From Mycobacterium rhizamassiliense (GTDB taxonomy: Bacteria > Actinomycetota > Actinomycetes > Mycobacteriales > Mycobacteriaceae), in contig NZ_LT721901.1 in the NCBI RefSeq assembly GCF_900157375.1, forward strand, positions 5,537,685 through 5,601,684: a DNA stretch of 64,000 nucleotides. The letters are read 5' to 3'. Below the pieces are notes generated by a model. The model worked only from the letters and a program-made list of their open reading frames with translations, was not told the origin of the DNA and did no database searches. This document shows, piece by piece, positions 18,725-27,010 of the stretch (its first letter is position 1; each line of letters begins with the position of its first letter). A program made the position numbers and the translations under genes.

Positions 18725-19732
18725 ATGAGTGAGCAGGTCGCCGCAAAGCCGTCGCGCCATCACATCCGGCGAATTTCGCTGAGGACCCTTTCGAAAAGTT
18801 GGGACGACTCGATCTTCTCGGAATCGGCGCAAGCCGGTTTCTGGTCGGCGTTGTCCACCCCGCCGCTACTGCTGGGAATGCTGGGCAGCCTCGCCTACGT
18901 GGCGCCCCTGTTCGGAGCCGACGCGCTGGCGAGCGTCGTGCACAGCGCGATCTCGGCGGCGCACAGCTTCTTCTCCCCCAGCGTCGTCAACGAGATCATC
19001 GAACCGACCATCCGGGACATCACCGCGCACGCGCGCGGCGACGTGATTTCGCTGGGTTTCCTGGTGTCGTTGTGGGCGGGCTCGTCGGCGATGTCGGCGT
19101 TCGTCGACTCCGTCGTCGAGGCCCACGACCAGACGCCGCTGCGCCACCCGGTGCGGCAGCGCTTCTTCGCGCTGTTCCTCTACGTCGTGATGCTGATGGG
19201 CGTGGTGGTGACCGCCCCGATCGCGGTGATCGGCCCGCGGGAGTTGAGCGAGCACATCCCGGTCGGCCTGGCCAACTTCCTGCACTACGGCTACTACCCC
19301 GTGTTGGTCCTGGGCCTGATGTTCGGGATCATGCTGCTGTATCGGGTGTCGCTGCCCGAGCCGCTGCCGACACACCGGCTCGTATTCGGCGCAATGCTGG
19401 CGACCGCGGTCTTCATCATCGCCACCCTGGGCCTGCGGATCTACCTTGGCTGGATCACCAGCACCGGCTACACCTACGGCGCGCTGTCCACGCCGATCGC
19501 CTTCTTGCTGTTCGCCTTCTTCGGCGGTTTCGCGATCATGCTGGGCGCGGAACTCAACGCCGCGATCCAGGAGGAATTCCCCGCCCCCCGCACGCACGCC
19601 CACCGGCTGCGCAACTGGTTGTTCTCGCGTTCGCCCGCGCTGAAACGCACCGTGGCGTCGCTGTCGAATCCCGTGACGACCAATCCGGCGACGCAGAATC
19701 GAGAAGTCGCGCCGGCGGAACCGCCGCCCTGA
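18725..19732 (+). CDS. YihY/BrkB (UPF0761) family inner-membrane protein
   Basis: The 335-residue protein has six predicted transmembrane helices. Between helices 1 and 2 is an extracytoplasmic stretch with FFSPSVVNEIIEPTIRDITA. YihY-family signatures follow: FLVSLWAGSSAMSAFVDSVV, VGLANFLHYGYYPVLVLGLM and FGGFAIMLGAELNAAIQEEF. It corresponds to Rv2707. It was once mis-called ribonuclease BN; no enzymatic function is shown. The ATG at 18725 follows an ATAATGCTGGACTCCT leader. The stop TGA abuts the convergent DUF3039 stop in a TGATCA palindrome. Confidence 0.88.
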   Translation: MSEQVAAKPSRHHIRRISLRTLSKSWDDSIFSESAQAGFWSALSTPPLLLGMLGSLAYVAPLFGADALASVVHSAISAAHSFFSPSVVNEIIEPTIRDITAHARGDVISLGFLVSLWAGSSAMSAFVDSVVEAHDQTPLRHPVRQRFFALFLYVVMLMGVVVTAPIAVIGPRELSEHIPVGLANFLHYGYYPVLVLGLMFGIMLLYRVSLPEPLPTHRLVFGAMLATAVFIIATLGLRIYLGWITSTGYTYGALSTPIAFLLFAFFGGFAIMLGAELNAAIQEEFPAPRTHAHRLRNWLFSRSPALKRTVASLSNPVTTNPATQNREVAPAEPPP

Positions 19733-19981
19733 TCAGCCCTTCTTGAGCCGTTCGTAGATCTGCTTGCACTCCGGGCACACCGGTGAACCCGGCTTCGCCG
19801 CCTTCGTCACCGGAAAAACCTCCCCGCACAACGCGACTACGTGGTTGCCCATCACCGCGCTCTCGGCGATCTTGTCTTTCTTGACGTAGTGGAAGTACTT
19901 CGGCGTGTCGCTGTCGGTCCCGTCGTCGACGCGTTCGTCGGTATCGGTGCGCTCGATCGTCTGGGTGTCCATACCTGACAT
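19733..19981 (-). CDS. DUF3039 small protein with a His/Cys metal-site pattern
   Basis: The 82-residue protein is highly conserved in actinobacteria. It reads KYFHYVKKDKIAESAVMGNH then VVALCGEVFPVTKAAKPGSP and VCPECKQIYERLKKG. The lone His, the Cys of VALCG and the C-x2-C pair suggest a structural zinc site. The ATG at 19981 gives 82 residues, the size I recall for Rv2708c; ATG 19972 is an alternative. It is divergent from the DUF3099 gene. Function is unknown. Confidence 0.85.
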   Translation of the reverse strand: MSGMDTQTIERTDTDERVDDGTDSDTPKYFHYVKKDKIAESAVMGNHVVALCGEVFPVTKAAKPGSPVCPECKQIYERLKKG

Positions 19982-20048
19982 TGTGCACCGCCGGTCGCGC
20001 CGCAAAACCGGCTGAGCCGGAATCGATCACGTGTGGGACAGTGGAGGG

Positions 20049-20456
20049 ATGAAGCGGGACTCCGATCTGGGGTTCGACGACAATGGCCGCCCGGTACTCA
20101 TCACGGCCGCCGAGCCCTCGTATGAAGAACAACATCGCGCGAGGGTGCGCAAGTACATGACGTTGATGTCCTTCCGGGTGCCTGCGCTGATTTTGGCCGC
20201 GCTCGCCTACGGCGCGTGGCACAACGGCCTGATCTCCCTGGCGATCATCGCCCTGTCGCTGCCGCTGCCGTGGATGGCCGTGCTGATCGCCAACGACCGC
20301 CCGCCGCGGCGGCGCGACGAACCCCGGCGGTTCGACGACGACCGCCACCGCACCCAGCTGTTCCCGCGGGCCGAGCGGCGCGCGATCGAGGCCGCTGAAG
20401 AACCGGCGCCGCAACCCGGCCCGCGGGCCTTCAAGTACGACGGCGGTTCCGACTAA
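20049..20456 (+). CDS. DUF3099 small membrane protein
   Basis: The 135-residue protein begins MKRDSDLGFDDNGRPVLITA, has the DUF3099 signature PSYEEQHRARVRKYMTLMSF, then two transmembrane helices (FRVPALILAALAYGAW and LISLAIIALSLPLPWMAVLI) and a basic/acidic cytosolic tail. It corresponds to Rv2709. I chose the ATG at 20049 from family conservation although the GGAGGG box is only a few bases away; a GTG at 20031 adds six residues. It precedes sigB by 149 bp. Confidence 0.85.
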   Translation: MKRDSDLGFDDNGRPVLITAAEPSYEEQHRARVRKYMTLMSFRVPALILAALAYGAWHNGLISLAIIALSLPLPWMAVLIANDRPPRRRDEPRRFDDDRHRTQLFPRAERRAIEAAEEPAPQPGPRAFKYDGGSD

Positions 20457-20540
20457 CCGTCGGCTCCCCGCACTTCTCAGGACATTCTCAGGTCCTCGGC
20501 ACATTTCTGCACGTCAAGGCGTGTGAGATGACGAAAGCGT

Positions 20541-20567
20541 GGGAACTCTCTGGGCTGATTCATCGTT
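20541..20567 (+). promoter_or_regulatory. SigE/SigH-type ECF promoter of sigB
   Basis: A -35 element GGGAAC (20541-20546) and a -10 element CGTT (20564-20567) are separated by 17 bases, which is the mycobacterial SigE/SigH consensus. Transcription should begin near 20574, about 32 bases before the sigB ATG. In M. tuberculosis sigB is known to be transcribed by SigE, SigH and SigL from such a promoter. Confidence 0.82.
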
Positions 20568-20605
20568 GAACAACATGACAGCAACAAGCCAACCGGGAGG
20601 TCGCT

Positions 20606-21565
20606 ATGGCGAACGCCAGCACAAGCAGATTTGACGGCGATCTGGATGCCCAAAGCCCCGCAGCGGACCTGGTTCGCGTCTACCTGAACGGGATCGGTAA
20701 GACCGCATTGCTCAACGCCGCCGGCGAGGTGGAACTCGCCAAGCGCATCGAGGCGGGGCTCTATGCCGCTCACCTCCTGGAAACGCGGAAGCGCCTCGGG
20801 GAGAACCGGAAACGCGATCTGGAGGCCGTCGTGCGCGACGGTCAGGCGGCGCGCCGCCACCTGCTGGAAGCCAACCTGCGCCTGGTGGTGTCGCTGGCCA
20901 AGCGCTACACCGGTCGCGGCATGCCGCTGCTGGACCTGATCCAAGAGGGCAACCTCGGGCTGATCCGCGCGATGGAAAAGTTCGACTACACAAAGGGATT
21001 CAAGTTCTCGACATATGCCACGTGGTGGATCCGCCAGGCCATCACCCGCGGCATGGCCGACCAGAGCCGCACCATCCGCTTGCCCGTCCATCTGGTCGAG
21101 CAGGTCAACAAGCTGGCCCGGATCAAGCGTGAGATGCACCAGAACCTCGGACGCGAGGCCACCGACGAGGAACTGGCCAACGAGTCCGGCATCCCGGTCG
21201 AGAAGATCAACGACTTGCTCGAGCACAGCCGCGACCCGGTGAGCCTGGACATGCCGGTCGGCTCCGAGGAAGAGGCCCCGCTGGGCGACTTCATCGAGGA
21301 CTCCGAGGCGATGTCCGCGGAGAACGCGGTGATCTCCGAGCTGCTGCACACCGACATCCGCAGCGTGCTGGCCACGCTCGACGAGCGCGAGCACCAAGTG
21401 ATCCGGTTGCGGTTCGGCCTGGACGACGGTCAGCCGCGCACGCTGGACCAGATCGGCAAGCTGTTCGGCCTGTCCCGCGAGCGGGTGCGTCAGATCGAGC
21501 GCGACGTGATGTGCAAGCTGCGCAACGGCGAGCGCGCCGATCGGTTGCGGTCGTACGCGAGTTGA
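20606..21565 (+). CDS. sigB: Primary-like (group 2) sigma factor SigB
   Basis: SigB is a non-essential, stress-induced close relative of SigA. The 319-residue protein lacks the long N-terminal extension. It has region 1.2 (LVRVYLNGIGKTALL), regions 2.1-2.4 (NLRLVVSLAKRYTGRGMPLL, YATWWIRQAITRGMADQSRT) and region 4.2 (GLSRERVRQIERDVMCKLRN). The ATG at 20606 follows GGGAGGTCGCT. It is preceded by a GGGAAC-N17-CGTT promoter and followed by a perfect 17-bp terminator-like hairpin before ideR. Confidence 0.96.
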   Translation: MANASTSRFDGDLDAQSPAADLVRVYLNGIGKTALLNAAGEVELAKRIEAGLYAAHLLETRKRLGENRKRDLEAVVRDGQAARRHLLEANLRLVVSLAKRYTGRGMPLLDLIQEGNLGLIRAMEKFDYTKGFKFSTYATWWIRQAITRGMADQSRTIRLPVHLVEQVNKLARIKREMHQNLGREATDEELANESGIPVEKINDLLEHSRDPVSLDMPVGSEEEAPLGDFIEDSEAMSAENAVISELLHTDIRSVLATLDEREHQVIRLRFGLDDGQPRTLDQIGKLFGLSRERVRQIERDVMCKLRNGERADRLRSYAS

Positions 21566-21610
21566 CATCCCGGGCCGCCCGTAGGGGTTCGGCCCTGGCA
21601 AAGTCGGGTA

Positions 21611-21647
21611 GCAGTATGCCCGCCGCGAAACGCGGCGGGCATACTGC
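21611..21647 (+). terminator. Perfect 17-bp hairpin between sigB and ideR
   Basis: GCAGTATGCCCGCCGCG (21611-21627) pairs perfectly with CGCGGCGGGCATACTGC (21631-21647) around an AAA loop. No long T-run follows (only TTGTG), as is usual for the hairpin-only terminators proposed in mycobacteria. It lies 46 bases after the sigB stop and 69 before ideR and would separate the two transcripts. Confidence 0.75.
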
Positions 21648-21716
21648 TTGTGTAGGCAGCCTTCAGGGCATTTCGGTGTACGGCCAAGTAGACTCAGCGT
21701 CAATGGAGGGTGCTGG

Positions 21717-22412
21717 ATGAACGACCTGGTTGATACCACCGAGATGTATCTGCGGACCATCTACGACCTCGAAGAAGAGGGCGTAACGCCGTTGCGGGCC
21801 CGCATCGCCGAGCGGCTCGAACAAAGTGGGCCGACCGTCAGCCAAACCGTGTCCCGGATGGAGCGCGACGGGCTGCTCCACGTCGCCGGCGACCGCCACC
21901 TCGAACTCACCGAGAAGGGCCGCACCCTCGCGATCGCCGTGATGCGCAAGCACCGCCTCGCCGAGCGTCTGCTCGTCGACGTCATCGGGGTGCCGTGGGA
22001 AGAGGTGCACGCCGAGGCGTGTCGCTGGGAACACGTGATGAGCGAGGACGTCGAACGGCGGCTGGTGAAGGTGCTCAACCACCCCACCACGTCCCCGTTC
22101 GGGAACCCGATCCCGGGCCTGCTGGACCTGGGTGTGGGCCCGGACTCCGGCGCCGACGAGGCCAACCTGGTCCGCCTGACGGAGCTGCCGGCGGGTTCCC
22201 CCGTCGCGGTGGTGGTCCGTCAGCTCACCGAGCACGTGCAGGGCGACATCGACCTGATCGCCCGGCTCAAGGACGCCGGCGTCGTCCCCAACGCCAGGGT
22301 GACCGTCGAGACCAGCCCCGCAGGCACCGGCGTGACCATCCTGATCCCCGGCCACGAGAACGTCACGCTGCCGCACGAAATGGCGCACGCGGTCAAGGTC
22401 GAGAAGGTCTGA
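21717..22412 (+). CDS. ideR: Iron-dependent repressor IdeR (DtxR family)
   Basis: IdeR with Fe(II) represses siderophore synthesis and activates iron storage. The 231-residue protein has an N-terminal winged helix (ERLEQSGPTVSQTVSRMERD), a dimerisation domain with metal ligands in VMRKHRLAERLL and VHAEACRWEHVMSEDVERRL, and a C-terminal SH3-like domain (ILIPGHENVTLPHEMAHAV). Translation starts at the ATG at 21717 (MNDLVDTTEMYLRTIYDLEE) after GGAGGGTGCTGG. It corresponds to Rv2711. I saw no clear IdeR box (TTAGGTTAGGCTAACCTAA-like) in the window. Confidence 0.97.
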   Translation: MNDLVDTTEMYLRTIYDLEEEGVTPLRARIAERLEQSGPTVSQTVSRMERDGLLHVAGDRHLELTEKGRTLAIAVMRKHRLAERLLVDVIGVPWEEVHAEACRWEHVMSEDVERRLVKVLNHPTTSPFGNPIPGLLDLGVGPDSGADEANLVRLTELPAGSPVAVVVRQLTEHVQGDIDLIARLKDAGVVPNARVTVETSPAGTGVTILIPGHENVTLPHEMAHAVKVEKV

Positions 22413-22417
22413 CACCC

Positions 22418-23476
22418 CTACCCCGCCGCCCGTCGGCCGAACGGCCGCCGCGCCGGTAGCCGCACCCCCAGCCGCTTGGCGATGCGGTATCCCGTGATCG
22501 CGAGTTCGCGAATCTGCTCGGGCCGCAGGCCGGACTGCAACGCGGTGTCCAGCATGCCCGCCATCCGGTGATCCGGTTCGCAGCGCAGCGCGGCCTCCAG
22601 CGACACGCCCGCCAGCGGCCCGTCGCCGCGGACGTAGGCGCTGAACGCGAGCAGCACCAGCGCCTCGACCCGCCACGGCGCGGGCAGGATTCGCGCCAGC
22701 AGCGACCACAACGCCTCCGCCTGGCCGGCCGTCTCGCTGACGGCGAGGGCATACAGCGTGTCGCGCACAGCCACGTCGTCCAGCGCGCAGCCCAGCTCGG
22801 CCAGCTCCGCGTCGGGCAGCACCCGCCCTTCGGCCACATCGGCCGCGGCGGCGATCGCGTGCTCCACGTCGCGGCGGCCGCACGCGGCGGGATCGGCCCG
22901 ATGCGCGACGGCCCGCGCGGCCGCCTGCCGGGTGAGCGCGGCGGACAGCGCCGCCCCGCGCGACGGGTCGGCGGCGATCACGGCCTGCAGGTCGGCGCGG
23001 CGCGGATAGAGCCGCCGCCCTTCCAGCACCGCCGCGGCGGCCAACGGCGACGCCGACGGGTCGTCGACCGCGCCGCCCGACCCGCAGCCATCCACGCAAC
23101 GCCAGCGCCCGCCGACCGCGACGCGATCCACCACGTGCGCCGCCCACAGCTCAATGTCCTGCTGCGCCAACGCCTCTGCGAGCACGCCGCACAGCTGCCG
23201 ATAGTCCTCGGCGCATTGCGGGCAGTCCGCGCCCTCGGCGTCGACGATCACGGCGATGACGGCCTCGGGCGTCGCGGCGGCGGTGACCTCGACGAGGTGT
23301 TCGACGCGGTCGACGATGTCGTCGGTGAGGTCGACGCGCAGCACCGCCCCCAGCTCGCCGTCGCCCAACGACACCAGGACCAATGAATTTTCCGGAACGA
23401 AGCCGAGAACGGCCGGTAGCGCGGCGATCAGCGCGGCCGGGCGATCCAGTTCGAAATCAGGCGAATGCGTCGTCAT
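22418..23476 (-). CDS. DUF4192 family protein
   Basis: The 352-residue soluble protein starts MTTHSPDFELDRPAALIAAL and shows the DUF4192 signature AVLGFVPENSLVLVSLGDGE, then a long alanine-rich helical region with several TPR-like stretches (LARILPAPWRVEALVLLAFS). The length equals what I recall for Rv2712c. The ATG at 23476 was preferred to an ATG three codons upstream. It is convergent with ideR (5 bp gap) and divergent from sthA. Function unknown. Confidence 0.85.
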   Translation of the reverse strand: MTTHSPDFELDRPAALIAALPAVLGFVPENSLVLVSLGDGELGAVLRVDLTDDIVDRVEHLVEVTAAATPEAVIAVIVDAEGADCPQCAEDYRQLCGVLAEALAQQDIELWAAHVVDRVAVGGRWRCVDGCGSGGAVDDPSASPLAAAAVLEGRRLYPRRADLQAVIAADPSRGAALSAALTRQAAARAVAHRADPAACGRRDVEHAIAAAADVAEGRVLPDAELAELGCALDDVAVRDTLYALAVSETAGQAEALWSLLARILPAPWRVEALVLLAFSAYVRGDGPLAGVSLEAALRCEPDHRMAGMLDTALQSGLRPEQIRELAITGYRIAKRLGVRLPARRPFGRRAAG

Positions 23477-23590
23477 GAGGCCCAACGCTGACGGCCGCCA
23501 CCGTCAGACCGCGTTCGCGCAACGCAATTGAGCCGGCCGTCTGTGGAGAAAGTCTCGACTGTGGGCTTTATCGTCTACACCATGGGTTCG

Positions 23591-24997
23591 ATGCAGGAGT
23601 ACGACATCGTCGTCATCGGTTCGGGGCCGGGCGGGCAGAAGGCCGCCATCGCCTCGGCGAAGCTCGGCAAGTCCGTGGCGATCGTCGAACGCGGCCAGAT
23701 GCTCGGCGGCGTCTGCGTCAACACCGGCACGATCCCGTCAAAGACGTTGCGCGAGGCGGTTCTATACCTCACCGGGATGAGCCAGCGCGAACTGTACGGC
23801 GCGAGCTACCGCGTGAAGGAAAAGATCACCCCGGCCGATCTGCTGGCCCGCACGCAGCACGTGATCGGCAAGGAAATCGACGTGGTGCGAAACCAGCTGA
23901 TGCGCAACCGCGTCGACCTGCTGGTCGGGCACGGCCGGTTCGTCGACCCGCACACCATCGAGATCGAAGACCCCAGCCGTCGCGAAAAGCTAACCGTCAG
24001 CGCCACATACGTCGTCATCGCCACCGGCACCCGGCCCGCCCGTCCGTCCGGGGTCGAGTTCGACGAGGACCGCGTGCTCGACTCCGACGGCATCCTCGAC
24101 CTCAAGACGCTGCCGGCCTCGATGGTCGTGGTGGGTGCCGGGGTGATCGGCATCGAGTACGCCTCGATGTTCGCCGCGCTGGGCACCAAGGTCACCGTCG
24201 TGGAAAAACGCGGCGACATGCTGGACTTCTGCGACCCAGAAGTCGTGGAGGCGCTGAAGTTCCACCTGCGCGACCTGGCGGTGACGTTCCGGTTCGGCGA
24301 GGAGGTGACCGCCGTCGACGTCGGCGCGGCCGGCACCATCACCACCCTGGCCAGCGGCAAGCAGATCCCCGCCGAGACCGTCATGTATTCGGCCGGGCGC
24401 CAGGGTCAGACCGACCACCTCGACCTGCAGAACGCGGGCCTCGAGACCGAGGGCCGCGGACGGATCTGGGTCGACGACAAGTTCAGGACCAAGGTCGAGC
24501 ACATCTACGCCGTCGGCGACGTGATCGGCTTCCCCGCGCTGGCCGCGACGTCGATGGAGCAGGGCCGGCTGGCGGCCTACCACGCATTCGGTGAGCCCGT
24601 GGAGGGCATCACCGATGTGCAGCCGATCGGCATCTACTCCATCCCCGAGATCTCCTACGTGGGCGCCACCGAGGTCGAGCTGACCAAAGAATCGGTGCCC
24701 TACGAGGTGGGTGTCGCGCGCTACCGGGAGCTGGCCCGCGGCCAGATCGCCGGCGATTCCTACGGCATGCTCAAGCTGCTGGTGTCCACCGAGGACCTCA
24801 GGCTGCTCGGCGTGCACATCTTCGGCACCAGCGCGACCGAGATGGTGCACATCGGGCAGGCCGTGATGGGCTGCGGCGGCACGGTCGAGTATCTGGTCGA
24901 CGCGGTGTTCAACTACCCGACATTCTCCGAGGCCTACAAGGTGGCCGCGCTCGACGTGATGAACAAGGTGCGGGCGCTGCAGCAGTTCCGCCGCTGA
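23591..24997 (+). CDS. sthA: Soluble pyridine nucleotide transhydrogenase
   Basis: SthA moves hydride between NADPH and NAD+ and is a flavoprotein of the disulfide-reductase fold. The 468-residue sequence starts MQEYDIVVIGSGPGGQKAAI (FAD loop). In GGVCVNTGTIPSKTLREA only the first of the two redox cysteines of the related reductases is present, the expected difference for a transhydrogenase. The NAD loop is VVVGAGVIGIEYASMFAALG, and HIYAVGDVIGFPALAATSME is the second FAD motif. The ATG at 23591 gives the M. tuberculosis length; upstream in-frame starts at 23528 and 23582 are less likely. Confidence 0.95.
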   Translation: MQEYDIVVIGSGPGGQKAAIASAKLGKSVAIVERGQMLGGVCVNTGTIPSKTLREAVLYLTGMSQRELYGASYRVKEKITPADLLARTQHVIGKEIDVVRNQLMRNRVDLLVGHGRFVDPHTIEIEDPSRREKLTVSATYVVIATGTRPARPSGVEFDEDRVLDSDGILDLKTLPASMVVVGAGVIGIEYASMFAALGTKVTVVEKRGDMLDFCDPEVVEALKFHLRDLAVTFRFGEEVTAVDVGAAGTITTLASGKQIPAETVMYSAGRQGQTDHLDLQNAGLETEGRGRIWVDDKFRTKVEHIYAVGDVIGFPALAATSMEQGRLAAYHAFGEPVEGITDVQPIGIYSIPEISYVGATEVELTKESVPYEVGVARYRELARGQIAGDSYGMLKLLVSTEDLRLLGVHIFGTSATEMVHIGQAVMGCGGTVEYLVDAVFNYPTFSEAYKVAALDVMNKVRALQQFRR

Positions 24998-25004
24998 GCG
25001 ACTG

Positions 25005-25823
25005 CTAGCAGGGGTCGTCTAGATCGACGGGGATGGGATCGCCCGGGCCACCCGCTTCGGCGCGGGTCAGCAGGTCGGTGATGTGTCCGTCGAATGGCGC
25101 GGAGTACGAGACGTTTTCGGCGCACCCACCCCGCTCGTAGCCACCGACCACCCCGATGACCGTGGTCCCGCTGACCCACGGGGCGCCGCTGGTGCCCCCG
25201 ACGAGCCCTTGGCAGACCAGCGACGGAAAGTCGCCGTCAGTGATCGCGGTCCTGCCCTGACAGCCGATCGGCGAGCCACCCACCCCGGTGGGATAACCCA
25301 CCACCGTGACGTGACTGCCGGGCGGGGGCGCCGGGCCCAGAGTCAGCGCCAGCCCCGCATGCGACTCCACCGAACCGCTGTGCTCGCTGTTGACCCGCGC
25401 GATGGCGTAGTCGGCGTGCGGGTCTTTGCTGGCCAACCAGCGCGGATCCAGATAGACCATGTCGGCCGTCCACAGATCGGCGGGCGGGGTGGTACCGGAC
25501 AAACCGGGCACGAAGGTGATCTGGGCGGCTCCGGCCAGGCAGTGCGCGGCCGTCAGCACCAGGTTGCCGGCCGGCGAATGCAGCACCGAGCCGGTGCACA
25601 CGTGCTGCGTGCCGCCGTCCAGGTAGATCGCCCCGACCCGGCGATCCGGGTCGACCGGGCCCGCGACGTCGCCGGGGTCCCACTGACCGAGGTGCTGCAC
25701 CTCCCCGCCGCTGTGAGGTTGCGGCGCCGTTATCGGGTGTGCGTGGATCGGCGGCCGGCTGCACGACGCCATCAACGTCAGCAGGCCAACCACCGGGCAT
25801 AGCACCAACATCGGGATCCGCAT
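25005..25823 (-). CDS. Secreted lipoprotein trypsin-like (S1) serine protease
   Basis: The 272-residue protein has a lipoprotein signal peptide, MRIPMLVLCPVVGLLTLMAS followed by Cys21, so it should be lipid-anchored outside the membrane. The catalytic triad is visible: His in VLTAAHCLAG, Asp in DPHADYAIARV and Ser in LVGGTSGAPWVSG. A cysteine pair flanks the His (HVCTGS...HCLAG) as in trypsin-like enzymes. The ATG at 25823 is set by the signal peptide. The gene sits between sthA and the PAC2 gene, where M. tuberculosis has none, so it is an insertion in this lineage or a loss in the other. Substrate unknown. Confidence 0.9.
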   Translation of the reverse strand: MRIPMLVLCPVVGLLTLMASCSRPPIHAHPITAPQPHSGGEVQHLGQWDPGDVAGPVDPDRRVGAIYLDGGTQHVCTGSVLHSPAGNLVLTAAHCLAGAAQITFVPGLSGTTPPADLWTADMVYLDPRWLASKDPHADYAIARVNSEHSGSVESHAGLALTLGPAPPPGSHVTVVGYPTGVGGSPIGCQGRTAITDGDFPSLVCQGLVGGTSGAPWVSGTTVIGVVGGYERGGCAENVSYSAPFDGHITDLLTRAEAGGPGDPIPVDLDDPC

Positions 25824-26000
25824 CGTGCTCCCATCATGCCCGACCGCATGCTGGCAAGCGGAATTCAACGCGTCGCGCCCTGCGACTGGTTTGCTGGGAT
25901 TAGCGCTGGACCGCATCGCGTTTCGATTACTGGTGCCCGTTGATTTTGCGAGACACTGCTTAGGGCACCCTGGAGGAACCCCCGAGAGGAGGCGGCCGCG

Positions 26001-26975
26001 ATGTCCCACCACCAAGACCCCGACGACGGTTACTACCAGCCGGAGCAGGTCGGCATGTACGAACTCGAGTTTCCCGCGCCCCATCTGGTGACGTCCGACG
26101 GCCGCGGCCCTGTGCTGGTACACGCTTTGCAGGGGTTTTCCGACGCCGGTCACGCGATACGGCTGGCCGCCGGCCACCTGAAGGGGGCCCTGGACACCGA
26201 ACTGGTCGCGTCTTTCGCCATCGACGAGTTGCTGGACTACCGCTCGCGGCGGCCGCTGATGACCTTTAAAACCGACCACTTCACCAGCTACGACGACCCG
26301 GAGCTCAGCCTGTACGCGCTGCGCGACAGCGTCGGCACGCCGTTCCTGTTGCTGGCGGGCCTGGAGCCCGACCTGAAGTGGGAGCGCTTCATCACCGCGG
26401 TGCGCCTGCTGGCCGAGCGGCTGGGCGTGCGGCAGACCATCGGCCTGGGCACCGTCCCGATGGCCGTCCCACACACCCGCCCCACCACGCTGACCGCGCA
26501 TTCCAACAACAAGGAGCTGATCGCCGATTTCCAGCCCTGGATCTCGGAGATCCAGGTCCCCGGCAGCGCGTCGAACCTGCTGGAATACCGAATGGGCCAG
26601 CACGGCCACGAGGTCGTCGGGTTCACCGTGCACGTCCCGCATTACCTGACGCAGACCGACTACCCCGCTGCCGCCCAGGCGCTGCTCGAGCAGGTTGCCA
26701 AGACCGCGTCGCTGGACCTGCCGCTGATGGCGTTGACCGAGGCGGCCACCGATATTCGGGCCAAGATCGACGAGCAGGTGGAGGCGAGCGCCGAGGTCGC
26801 TCAAGTGGTGGCCGCACTGGAGCGCCAGTACGATGCGTTCATCGACGCTCAGGAGAACAGGTCGTTACTAGCACGCGACGAGGACCTGCCTAGCGGCGAC
26901 GAACTTGGCGCCGAATTCGAGCGATTCCTCGCCCAGCAGGCGGAGAAGAGGCGCGACGACGACGACCCGGCTTGA
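26001..26975 (+). CDS. PAC2-family protein (proteasome-assembly-chaperone-like fold)
   Basis: The 324-residue protein begins MSHHQDPDDGYYQPEQVGMY and has the PAC2 domain over residues 25-250, for example VLVHALQGFSDAGHAIRLAA, LVASFAIDELLDYRSRRPLM and GTVPMAVPHTRPTTLTAHSN. A C-terminal coiled segment is rich in charged residues. It corresponds to Rv2714, a protein of known structure but unknown function. The ATG at 26001 follows GAGAGGAGGCGGCCGCG. The next gene starts 35 bp after its stop. Confidence 0.88.
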   Translation: MSHHQDPDDGYYQPEQVGMYELEFPAPHLVTSDGRGPVLVHALQGFSDAGHAIRLAAGHLKGALDTELVASFAIDELLDYRSRRPLMTFKTDHFTSYDDPELSLYALRDSVGTPFLLLAGLEPDLKWERFITAVRLLAERLGVRQTIGLGTVPMAVPHTRPTTLTAHSNNKELIADFQPWISEIQVPGSASNLLEYRMGQHGHEVVGFTVHVPHYLTQTDYPAAAQALLEQVAKTASLDLPLMALTEAATDIRAKIDEQVEASAEVAQVVAALERQYDAFIDAQENRSLLARDEDLPSGDELGAEFERFLAQQAEKRRDDDDPA

Positions 26976-27010
26976 GCATGATGGGCCGGCCCGATAGCGA
27001 AGTTGGCGAG

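Noticed and set aside
21566..21716. IdeR autoregulatory box upstream of ideR
   Set aside because: No 19-bp TTAGGTTAGGCTAACCTAA-like dyad was found; only the sigB hairpin is present.
22418..23147. Alternative minus-strand frame at 21663-23147
   Set aside because: It runs through the ideR region antisense and out of frame with the DUF4192 gene, with an Arg/Gly-rich composition typical of a shadow.
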